DNA of 6,112 nucleotides from an uncultured Phycisphaerales bacterium. Lineage in GTDB: Bacteria > Planctomycetota > Phycisphaerae > Phycisphaerales > SM1A02. The translations under genes and the position numbers were made by a program. Shown here one piece after another: positions 1 through 6,053 of the stretch (within the stretch, counting starts at the first letter, position 1; every line of letters begins with the position of its first letter). Location: NCBI GenBank assembly GCA_946886375.1, contig CAMPIL010000229.1, forward strand, positions 1-6,112. Direction: 5' to 3'. The notes below the pieces were generated by a model, which saw only the letters and a program-made list of their open reading frames with translations, was not told the origin of the DNA and did no database searches.

Positions 1-95
1 GCCACACGCGCGAGTCACACTCTCTCACGGCTGTGTAACAGACTCTCGAGACGGGCGCGCACAGGCTTTCATGCCGATCGCCGAGGCAATCAACT

Positions 96-185
96 GTTTT
101 GCCGAACGATTTATCTGTTTGACAGTTCCTCACGACGGTTTGGCGATTCCTCAAGACCGTTTGCCATTTCCTGACGACGGTTCGC
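96..185. repeat. Degenerate 21-bp tandem repeats
   Basis: Three clear 21-bp units start at 117, 138 and 159. Each begins GTTTG, followed after four bases by TTCCT and then by an A.GAC core. A weaker unit precedes them at 96 and a fragment follows at 180, so the GTTT start recurs every 21 bp five times. The period is about two helical turns and also a multiple of three. Read in the plus frame that runs into the RHS fragment, the units give the heptads FLTTVWR, FLKTVCH and FLTTVRL. On the minus strand they read as charged heptads such as REELSNR. The array ends exactly where RHS-like sequence begins. It could be a protein-binding array, a minisatellite or the scar of a rearrangement; the sequence does not decide between them. 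Confidence 0.6.
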
Positions 186-815
186 TTGCATCAAACGCCC
201 GTATGGCCGAAGCAAGTGAACACCAAGGTCATCGAGGAGTTCTGGTACAACGGCTTGAATCACCGAATCAGCTGGGTGTACGACACCAACTCCAATGGCG
301 AGGCTTCCACTGCCGGGGGCGATGCCAAGTTCCACTTGGCTCATGATGAGCGTTGGCGTATCATGGCCCTGTACCGCGAGGATGATGACACTCCCAAGGA
401 GCAGTTCGTGTACCACACCGCAGGCGCTGATGGTTCTGGAGCTTCAAGCTACATCGACGCCGTGATCCTGCGCGACAAGGACGCCTCCAGTCGCCTGCAC
501 GTTGCATCTGATGACGTGCTTGAGCAGCGTCGCTACTACTGCCAGAACTGGCGAGCCGATGTCATTGCCATGCTGACTGAATCCGGGGCCCAGGCCGAGA
601 CCTACCGCTACTCGGCCTACGGCGTGCCCTTTGGCATGTTCGCCGGCGATGTCAATGGTGATGGTCTTGTGGACGCCACCGACACCACCCAGATCCAGAC
701 CTGGATCAATGGCTCAGCCTATGACGTGCGCGGCGATCTTGATCGCGACAACGATGTGGACCTCACCGACAAGTCCACCGCCACCGCCAACATTGGCAAG
801 AACCTAGGCTGGTAA
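186..815 (+). CDS. RHS/YD-repeat protein fragment with C-terminal type I dockerin (probable gene remnant)
   Basis: This open frame of 209 codons resembles the late part of an RHS-repeat cell-surface protein. YD-type motifs include FWYNGLNHRISWVYD (about residues 19-33) and YRYSAYGVPFG (140-150). A type I dockerin follows, with two calcium-loop repeats: DVNGDGLVDATD (155-166) and DLDRDNDVDLTD (184-195). Dockerins normally bind cohesin partners outside the cell. In planctomycete RHS proteins, as I recall them, such a dockerin interrupts the RHS core and is followed by a GYAGYE...YHVRHR...GRWTRRDPLG region. Here a stop comes straight after GKNLGW, so that end is missing. The 5' side lacks a signal peptide, upstream repeats and a ribosome binding site; the TTG at 186 is only nominal, and the frame stays open back to 123 through the 21-bp repeats. 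It is most likely a non-functional fragment left by rearrangement, although the frame itself is intact. Confidence 0.6.
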   Translation: MHQTPVWPKQVNTKVIEEFWYNGLNHRISWVYDTNSNGEASTAGGDAKFHLAHDERWRIMALYREDDDTPKEQFVYHTAGADGSGASSYIDAVILRDKDASSRLHVASDDVLEQRRYYCQNWRADVIAMLTESGAQAETYRYSAYGVPFGMFAGDVNGDGLVDATDTTQIQTWINGSAYDVRGDLDRDNDVDLTDKSTATANIGKNLGW

Positions 816-967
816 AACTGGGGACAGCCACCTGTTTCGATCAACGACTGCGCCGGCCACTCGGGCGGTGCATCGTCGAGCGCTCCCCTCGCCTGTTTGG
901 GCGGCGAAAATGCGATGAGTGTCAGCGCACGCGGCTGCAACGCATTCACACGCCGGCAAGAACGTGA
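816..967. other. Intergenic scar between RHS remnant and the minus-strand operon, with a GGGGACAG motif
   Basis: This gap separates two convergent genes. Three bases after the RHS stop, positions 819-837 read TGGGGACAGCCACCTGTTT. Similar GGGGACAG(A/C)(C/A)CC strings are, from memory, frequent around REP-associated tyrosine transposase genes, but no transposase or complete element is present here. The rest shows no convincing gene. I see no strong hairpin followed by a T-run on either strand, so the terminator of the minus-strand operon is not identified. Confidence 0.35.
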
Positions 968-1741
968 TTACGTGTGGCGCCAATCGCCTGAGACTTCATT
1001 CAGGTAACGGCCGCTCAAGCGTTCCTGCGCAAAGAGTTCGGCGTGCTGCACTTCCGGCGTGCGCAGCGCGCCCTCGAGGTGCGGAACCACAAGTTCTCGC
1101 ATTCGACGCTGCTGCTCCGTGATGGGAAGCGTCGCGTCGATGACCTCAAGATTGAATTCATCAACCATCTTGCGGTATTCGTTTTGGATGCGCCGCTGAA
1201 ACAGTTCGAAACTCTTGTAGGGATCTTCGCTCAATCCAAGGTCCATGCCTGCTTCGTAGTATTTCAACTGAGGCCGGCCCGACAGAATCCGTTCGAGCGC
1301 CTCTTCCAGCGGAACGCTGAAATAGAAGGCGACGGTGGGCTTGACGGCGAAGCGATACAGGCGACGCACGTAATCGCCATTCACGCCTCGAGCCGCATCG
1401 CGCGCAAAGGCGGTGTAGATGTAGCGGTCGGCAAGCACGATGGCGCCAGCGCGCAGCGGAGGAATAATCGTGCGCTCCAGGCGATCCGCAAAGTCTGCCG
1501 CGTGAATCAGGCTGAACGTCAGCGGGCTGAGTAGTTGGTTGGCCTTGCCGTACTTGGTCGTTTCCCGCACCACGGGCGACGAATTCCACTCGCTGAAATA
1601 CGCGCAATACCCCTGCGAGGTGATCCACTTGCGCATGAGGTCCATCTGCGTGCTCTTGCCCGAGCCGTCGATGCCTTCGACGATGAACAATTTCCCTGGC
1701 AGTTCGCCGACGTTTGCGTATTGATCCTGAATCTGCGGCAT
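968..1741 (-). CDS. Thymidylate kinase-like P-loop nucleotide kinase, paralogue with intact Walker A
   Basis: This 257-residue protein has the thymidylate-kinase fold, which transfers phosphate from a donor nucleotide to an acceptor in the cytoplasm. An intact Walker A, GIDGSGKST, lies at residues 23-31. ADFADRLE follows, then the DRY motif at 105-107 and a LID-like segment with RPQLKYYEAGMDLG (156-169). The usual Tmk acceptor signature with EPGG after the second strand is absent (EWNSSPVVRETTKYGK lies there), so dTMP may not be the substrate. About 35 residues extend past the usual end. It is the last gene of a three-gene minus-strand operon. The ATG at 1741 lies just after the stop of the CHAD-Ppx gene. 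An in-frame TTG at 1753 would instead overlap that stop (TTGA), and neither start has a clear Shine-Dalgarno. The gene at 4470-5228 is its paralogue. Fold and kinase family are secure; the substrate is not, and I would not call it tmk. Confidence 0.85.
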   Translation of the reverse strand: MPQIQDQYANVGELPGKLFIVEGIDGSGKSTQMDLMRKWITSQGYCAYFSEWNSSPVVRETTKYGKANQLLSPLTFSLIHAADFADRLERTIIPPLRAGAIVLADRYIYTAFARDAARGVNGDYVRRLYRFAVKPTVAFYFSVPLEEALERILSGRPQLKYYEAGMDLGLSEDPYKSFELFQRRIQNEYRKMVDEFNLEVIDATLPITEQQRRMRELVVPHLEGALRTPEVQHAELFAQERLSGRYLNEVSGDWRHT

Positions 1742-1749
1742 GTGGAGGT

Positions 1750-4473
1750 TCAACTGTTTTCAACGACTGACGGAGCAGGGTGGGACAGGTGGGTGCCATT
1801 GGGTGAAGCCGCCTCCGCCTGCCGCATGGCGGGCACTTCGGCGGTTGCGTCATCGGCGGTTGGCTCGGGTGGGCTGCCGCACTCGATGTGAAGTTTGAGT
1901 CCGAAGACTTTCTCGAACATGGGAGCCTTGCGCATCGCGCCCCATATGTCCACGGAGACATCGCGCTCTGCGGCGATCATGATCGTGGCCACGCCCTCCT
2001 GACAATGCAGGCTCACCGATTGCACGCTGTGCATGTGCGAGCGGTCCAATCCGACGGCCAGCCGCAGAATGCTTGCCATGGTGCGAACGATGCTCCGGTC
2101 GGAACGACTGAGCCTGGCGAAATTGGAATGCTGCTTTCTGGGCCGCGATCCACGGTGATAGCGCGCGATGTTGGCGATGAGTTCGCGCTGGCGCTGCGTA
2201 AAGGCTCCCAAGTCGCTGTGCATCACGAGGTGATAGGTGTGCTTGTGATGCTTGGAGTAATTGATGAAGTACCCCACATCGTGCACGATTGCCGCGGCGT
2301 GCAACAGTTCGCGGCTCTCGGCGGTGGCCCACTCGGCGGCGTGATGGCCCAGTCCGCTGGCCAATTGATCGAATAACTGCAGCGCGATGCGGGCGACGTG
2401 ATCGGCGTGCTGCTGTTCGTAATTGCAGGCCGCCGCGAACTGCCGCACGGCGCGCATGCGATCAAGCGTCGGCCGCGGCCCCGGCGTGCGCGCCGGCACG
2501 ATGGCGTCGATCATCGAATACAGCAGCCCGGCCCGAATCCCCTGATCGTGCACCCGGATCGTGTTGACTTGCAAATGCTTCAACATGCAATCGATCACGG
2601 TCAACCCCGCCACGATGATGTCAGAACGGTCGGGGCTGAGCCCCGGCACGTGCAGCCGACCTTCCATCGGCAACTTGCGCAGTTGATCCAGAATGTGCTT
2701 GAGTTCCGATCGTTGCAGCTCGTAGCCACGGATCGAGAACGGCAGATAGTCGTCGCCTTCGACATTGGCGCCGCGATGGGCGGACATGCTCGCAAGCGAA
2801 GTGAACGTGCCGCCGGTTCCAATCAGAAGGTGCGGGACAAACGGCGGCTTGCTCGCCTTGGCCCGCAGAGTCTTCTGAATGTACTTGCGCTTCTCGCGGT
2901 ATTGCTCGATGGAAACCGACTCACCGATGCCGAACTGCTCGGTCAGGCGCACCGCGCCCAGCGGCAAGGCATAGATTTGCTCAATGAGATTGCCCGAGGC
3001 CATCACGATTTCCGTGCTTCCCCCGCCGATGTCCACAACCGCAGTGCGCAGGGGACGAAGGTCAAAGGCGCGGCTGACGCTGCTGAAGGCCAGTCGGGCT
3101 TCATCGTGCGATGAGATAATCTCCAGCGGCACGCCGGCGACTTGTTCCACCATTGCCACAAAGTCGCGTCCATTGGCGGCTTCACGTACGGCACAGGTGG
3201 CCACGGCGCGCACGGCGTCAACATGGTGCCCGTCGGCGATGGCCTTGAATTGGGCGGCGACCTGCGCGGTCTCCTGCATCGCGCTGACAGAGAGACATCT
3301 TTTGCGCGAGAGCCCCCGGCCGAGCCGCGTCATTGCTTTTTCATCATCGATGATTCGAAAGTCGCCATCCGGCGAGACGTCGGCAATCACCAAGCGAATG
3401 CTGTTGGTCCCGACATCAATCGCCGCGATTCGTCTGACCGGTGCGGTGGATGAGCTGCCGGCCTCTTGATTTCCTGGGGCAGATTCAGACGCGGGCAGCG
3501 CGGTGGCCTTGAAAATTCGAGCGCCTGCGGGCACGGGCGGGCTGGATGTCGGCGGGCACTGCAAATCACTGATTTGATTGACAAGGTCAGTCCACGTCCC
3601 GGTCTGCCGATGGGTGATGAACGCCTCATGAAGGCTCCGCTCGCGGCGCCAGAGTAATTCGATGAGCGAAGCGTGCCGCCTGGTGTCCGAAGCGCGGTCG
3701 CTGCCGAGGTCTCTGGCCAGATCTTCAACGCGCATCGCGAGTTCCGCGGCGTCGTTGATTTCGCCAAGGCGGTCCTGGAAATCCTGAAGCGACTTCGCGA
3801 TTTCGTTTGATACGCCCAGGCACGGACCAAACAACTCCAGCGCGTATCGCAAACGCTTGCCAGCTACGCGCAGGTCATGCAGGTTCTGCAGGTCGGAAAG
3901 GTCGGCCGCAATCCCGGTGCAAAATGCCGCGGCCAGCCGCTGCAGTTCCATTGATGCAGCATCGCCCAGCGACACGGGCTGGGAATTCTGAATTTCTTCG
4001 GTGAACGACTCGTGAAGCCGCCGCAGCCGCTTGACGCTGCACTGGCGAATTTCGCGGGCGAGCGTTTTTTCCGAGGCTCGGCGAAGGCGTCGAATCCGAC
4101 GGCGGATTTCGCTCAGCACATCGCGCTGGGCTCCGCTGGCCGATTCGATCAATTCATCGATCATCTGCACGTGCACATCGCACTGGCGCGTTTCACCCGC
4201 AGCGCGGCGAAGACGTTTGAGCGATTTGCGTATTTTCTTCCACGTCGGAGGCGTTGCAATGGACCCAGTGGCGTCCAATGCCGCAACGGCACGGCGCGTG
4301 GCCACACGCAATTGATGGATGTGGCGGGGATCAACATGGTCGTCGCGAACGGATTTCAGAAGTCCAAACAGGGTCCGCATCCGCTCGTGCATGACAATTC
4401 CAACGGCCTCGGCCAGCGGCATCGACCCGTCGAGTTCCCTGCTGTTGCGGCCGTCTCGCTGGCTGGAAATCAC
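1750..4473 (-). CDS. CHAD - Ppx/GppA phosphatase - HD-domain fusion protein
   Basis: The 907-residue product joins modules usually found apart. A CHAD domain (about 18-290) has two helical halves, marked by HQLRVATRR (53-61) and HDLRVAGKRLRY (199-210). CHAD histidines and basic residues bind inorganic polyphosphate. After a Pro/Ser/Ala-rich linker (305-345) comes an ASKHA-fold Ppx/GppA core (348-655): AIDVGTNSIRLVIAD (351-365), HDEAR (456-460), DIGGGSTE (481-488) and GTGGTFTSLA (552-561). E458 and E488 fall where the catalytic glutamates of E. coli Ppx lie. An HD-type region follows (about 670-865), with H731-D732 in AAIVHDVGY and further histidines, then a low-complexity tail. The part after the linker matches the long E. 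coli-type Ppx layout. The likely role is hydrolysis of polyphosphate or pppGpp, with CHAD holding the polymer; Ppx and GppA cannot be told apart by eye. The GTG start overlaps the upstream stop (GTGA) and has GGAAGGGG seven bases before it. ATG 4422 is an alternative. The frame stays open to 4791, but that stretch only shadows the upstream kinase. Confidence 0.9.
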   Translation of the reverse strand: MISSQRDGRNSRELDGSMPLAEAVGIVMHERMRTLFGLLKSVRDDHVDPRHIHQLRVATRRAVAALDATGSIATPPTWKKIRKSLKRLRRAAGETRQCDVHVQMIDELIESASGAQRDVLSEIRRRIRRLRRASEKTLAREIRQCSVKRLRRLHESFTEEIQNSQPVSLGDAASMELQRLAAAFCTGIAADLSDLQNLHDLRVAGKRLRYALELFGPCLGVSNEIAKSLQDFQDRLGEINDAAELAMRVEDLARDLGSDRASDTRRHASLIELLWRRERSLHEAFITHRQTGTWTDLVNQISDLQCPPTSSPPVPAGARIFKATALPASESAPGNQEAGSSSTAPVRRIAAIDVGTNSIRLVIADVSPDGDFRIIDDEKAMTRLGRGLSRKRCLSVSAMQETAQVAAQFKAIADGHHVDAVRAVATCAVREAANGRDFVAMVEQVAGVPLEIISSHDEARLAFSSVSRAFDLRPLRTAVVDIGGGSTEIVMASGNLIEQIYALPLGAVRLTEQFGIGESVSIEQYREKRKYIQKTLRAKASKPPFVPHLLIGTGGTFTSLASMSAHRGANVEGDDYLPFSIRGYELQRSELKHILDQLRKLPMEGRLHVPGLSPDRSDIIVAGLTVIDCMLKHLQVNTIRVHDQGIRAGLLYSMIDAIVPARTPGPRPTLDRMRAVRQFAAACNYEQQHADHVARIALQLFDQLASGLGHHAAEWATAESRELLHAAAIVHDVGYFINYSKHHKHTYHLVMHSDLGAFTQRQRELIANIARYHRGSRPRKQHSNFARLSRSDRSIVRTMASILRLAVGLDRSHMHSVQSVSLHCQEGVATIMIAAERDVSVDIWGAMRKAPMFEKVFGLKLHIECGSPPEPTADDATAEVPAMRQAEAASPNGTHLSHPAPSVVENS

Positions 4474-5228
4474 AACCGGGCCCCTTCCATAGTCGAGATG
4501 ACTCTTTCCACGCCTTCCCGCAGCGCCTTGAACACAGCCGTGCCGCTTTCGTTGGCGTCGATGACCTGCATCTTGTACTCTTCGGCCAGAGTTTGGAAGA
4601 CGCCGAGCAGCCGGCTTTGATAGCGCATGAACGACTGATAGATGTCGCTTTCCTCCTGAAAATCCATTCCGGATTCCCAGTAGTCGAAGCCGCGGCTGGC
4701 AAGGATTCGTGGCGTGAGGTGGTGCAGATCGACCTTCAAGTAGAAGACGGCGTGAGGCGTGGGCGCAAAGCGATACACATCGCGAATCCACGCCGGGTCA
4801 GCGCCGCGCACGATCGCCCGCGCGATGGTGGAATAGGTGTAACGATCCGTCAGCACGACAAATCCCGCCCGCAGCGCGGGAAGCACGAAATTTTCGAGCC
4901 GGTCCGCGAAATCCGTCGCATAAAAAAGATCCATGCTTGTGCGGCCAAGCGTGTGACCTTCCTTGGCCCGCTGCAGGCCGTCGCCCGCAAGCCGGCTGCG
5001 TTTCAGCGCGGTGAGTGCGACAGCAAACCCTCGGATTTCCAACCACTCGCGCAGCAGTGCGATGTGAGTCGACCGTCCCGCGCCGTCAGTGCCCTCAAGC
5101 ACGATCAAGCGGCCAGGCAAATCCAAAACATCCACCGGCTCGGTCCCATCGAGCGTATGGCTGACGGTCCCGAGCCGACTGAATCCACCCTCATGAGACC
5201 GCTGAACGCCTTGTGCCTGCTCCAGCAT
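4470..5228 (-). CDS. Thymidylate kinase-like P-loop protein with Walker A Lys-to-Arg change
   Basis: This 252-residue protein is a paralogue of the kinase encoded at 968-1741. They share GRLIVLEGTDGAG, ATDFADRLE, LRAGFVVLTDRYTYS (119-133) and a LID-like segment, FDYWESGMDF (181-190). Its phosphate loop reads GTDGAGRST (46-54). R52, encoded by CGG at 5075-5073, replaces the lysine that is nearly invariant in P-loop kinases and contacts the beta and gamma phosphates. The DR pair (128-129) is kept and the acceptor EPGG signature is absent. About 36 residues precede the kinase fold. It may be a weak or altered kinase, or a regulatory partner of the intact paralogue, since Tmk-family proteins usually dimerise; this is inference. 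The ATG at 5228 is supported by AGGGAG nine bases upstream. It is the first gene of the operon, and its stop overlaps the GTG of the CHAD-Ppx gene. No frameshift or internal stop is seen, which argues against decay. Confidence 0.85.
   Translation of the reverse strand: MLEQAQGVQRSHEGGFSRLGTVSHTLDGTEPVDVLDLPGRLIVLEGTDGAGRSTHIALLREWLEIRGFAVALTALKRSRLAGDGLQRAKEGHTLGRTSMDLFYATDFADRLENFVLPALRAGFVVLTDRYTYSTIARAIVRGADPAWIRDVYRFAPTPHAVFYLKVDLHHLTPRILASRGFDYWESGMDFQEESDIYQSFMRYQSRLLGVFQTLAEEYKMQVIDANESGTAVFKALREGVERVISTMEGARL
4481..4488 (-). promoter_or_regulatory. Shine-Dalgarno GGAAGGGG of the CHAD-Ppx gene
   Basis: On the minus strand GGAAGGGG ends seven bases before the GTG at 4473, inside the last codons of the upstream kinase. 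It decides the GTG start over the in-frame ATG at 4422, which has only a distant AGGGAA. Together with the GTGA stop/start overlap it suggests coupled translation. Confidence 0.6.
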
Positions 5229-5237
5229 CGGTCGATA

Positions 5238-5243
5238 CTCCCT
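5238..5243 (-). promoter_or_regulatory. Shine-Dalgarno AGGGAG of the first operon gene
   Basis: AGGGAG on the minus strand lies nine bases before the ATG at 5228 and supports that start for the Arg-type kinase paralogue. Confidence 0.6.
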
Positions 5244-5258
5244 GTGTCGCGATGCAAA

Positions 5259-5264
5259 ATTCTA
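5259..5264 (-). promoter_or_regulatory. Candidate -10 box for the minus-strand operon
   Basis: TAGAAT on the minus strand differs from TATAAT at one base and would give a leader of roughly 24 nt before the ATG at 5228. No good -35 sits 16-18 bases upstream, so it would be a weak, activator-dependent or alternative-sigma promoter, or chance. Confidence 0.3.
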
Positions 5265-5302
5265 CGACATTCCCTGAATCACGCCTAATAGCATCGATGA
5301 AG

Positions 5303-5319
5303 ATTGCGCAAAGAGCAAT
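5303..5319. promoter_or_regulatory. 17-bp imperfect palindrome, possible operator
   Basis: ATTGCGCAAAGAGCAAT has seven-base arms that match at six of seven positions around a central AAA. It lies between the divergent genes, about 40 bp upstream of the candidate -10 of the kinase operon. Size and placement suit a dimeric regulator serving one or both directions. I do not recognise the motif, and only one copy was seen. Confidence 0.3.
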
Positions 5320-5541
5320 GATTGTGGAACTGACGCCGGCTGGGCAGGCGGAAACAGTAAGGCCCTGAAAACGTGCAAAACACTCATGGGCGATGGCGAA
5401 CACTTGTTTTATGGTCGTGCGCGATGGGATTTTGCGACCCGCAAGGGCTGTTCTGTGAAGTTTCGTGCGGCAGCGGTCGATGAAACTGTGTCGCGCCGCA
5501 GGATGCAGCGCTCAAGACCCTGCACGATCAACAGAGGCGGC

Positions 5542-6012
5542 ATGGAAATCGCCGCCTGCGTGAGAGATGAGATGAACCTACCCTCCAAGTCGGCAATGAT
5601 CCAATCCGGAGTCGTTCCATACCGCATTCGTCGCGGCCGCCTTGAAGTTGCAGTCGTGACGTCCAGCAACGGTATGCGATGGACACTGCCCAAGGGCCAC
5701 ATTGAGCCTGACCTCTCGCCGCAGGATTCCGCCGCGAAGGAAGCCTATGAGGAAGCCGGCCTGAAGGGCCAGGTTGATCGTCGGCTGGCGGGCTCATATC
5801 TCTATCGCAAAGGCGGGAAGGTGCGGCAGGTCAAGTTGTATTGGATGGCCGTGACGCAGGAACGCGCGGAATGGCCAGAGATGCACCGCCGCGACCGGCG
5901 TTGGGTTTCCGCGGAACAGGCGCTTCTCCTGCTGCCGTACGCCGGTGTTCACCGCTGCATCGTGCGGTTAATGCGAATGGTGGATGGTCCGCAAATCGCC
6001 GTTGCCGCCTGA
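5542..6012 (+). CDS. Nudix hydrolase, DIPP/Ap4A-like
   Basis: This 156-residue protein is a single Nudix domain. Nudix enzymes hydrolyse a diphosphate linked to another group (X), using a divalent metal in the cytoplasm. The Nudix box runs from G52 to L74 after the motif WTLPKGH. It keeps E67, E70, E71 and G73 (KEAYEEAGL), the core metal ligands. The usual glutamate at box position 7 is L58 and the usual arginine at position 15 is K66. The LPKGH lead-in and the RRWVSAEQALLLL end resemble the diadenosine-polyphosphate and diphosphoinositol-polyphosphate branch. Eukaryotic members of that branch also cleave polyphosphate, which fits the CHAD-Ppx neighbour, but the substrate is inferred. The ATG at 5542 was chosen because AGAGG lies just upstream (four-base spacing) and the domain begins soon after. 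ATGs at 5572 or 5596 would also keep the domain, while ATG 5386 gives an unconvincing 208-residue form. It is divergent from the kinase operon and followed by a hairpin. Confidence 0.85.
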   Translation: MEIAACVRDEMNLPSKSAMIQSGVVPYRIRRGRLEVAVVTSSNGMRWTLPKGHIEPDLSPQDSAAKEAYEEAGLKGQVDRRLAGSYLYRKGGKVRQVKLYWMAVTQERAEWPEMHRRDRRWVSAEQALLLLPYAGVHRCIVRLMRMVDGPQIAVAA

Positions 6013-6019
6013 ATCATGC

Positions 6020-6053
6020 CGCGCCCGGCAGTTGGGCGCGCGTTGATTTGTTT
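6020..6053 (+). terminator. Probable intrinsic terminator after the Nudix gene
   Basis: CGCGCCC (6020-6026) and GGGCGCG (6034-6040) form a perfect seven-pair GC stem with a seven-base loop. An imperfect T-rich tract, TTGATTTGTTT, follows from 6043. It starts seven bases after the Nudix stop codon. The T-run is interrupted, so efficiency is uncertain. Confidence 0.5.

Larger units (their letters stand above)
5229..5541. other. Divergent intergenic region between the kinase operon and the Nudix gene
   Basis: These 313 bases separate two divergently read units. No ORF here has gene-like composition or a recognisable product. The plus frame of the Nudix gene stays open back to an ATG at 5386, but the extra 52 residues (Arg-rich, no motif) look like spurious translation. 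Contents I can name are the ribosome binding sites, a possible minus-strand -10 at 5259-5264 and a palindrome at 5303-5319. No riboswitch or RNA gene is recognisable. Confidence 0.5.

Noticed and set aside
12..45. Inverted repeat GAGTC...GACTC with inner ACAC/GTGT pairing
   Set aside because: Short arms, a bulge, and no T-run or gene context; could easily be chance.
96..185. CRISPR array
   Set aside because: The 21-bp units are contiguous with no spacers and differ from one another; no cas genes are present.
719..949. Small minus-strand frame downstream of the last kinase
   Set aside because: It runs back into the dockerin coding region, has no ribosome binding site, and its product is low-complexity without motifs.
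1043..1534. Plus-strand open frames across 1043-4620 opposite the operon
   Set aside because: They mirror the codon structure of the minus-strand genes in GC-rich DNA, lack ribosome binding sites and show no recognisable motifs.
4474..4791. 106-residue N-terminal extension of the CHAD-Ppx frame, from the ATG at 4791
   Set aside because: It overlaps the coding end of the upstream kinase in another frame, is Arg-rich without motifs, and the GTG at 4473 has a strong Shine-Dalgarno and stop/start overlap.
5191..5403. Small minus-strand frame across the divergent promoter region
   Set aside because: It overlaps the start of the first operon gene in another frame and shows no motif or initiation signal.
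5386..5541. Longer Nudix start at the ATG at 5386
   Set aside because: No good ribosome binding site; the extra 52 residues show no domain and the Nudix fold begins after residue 70 of that form.
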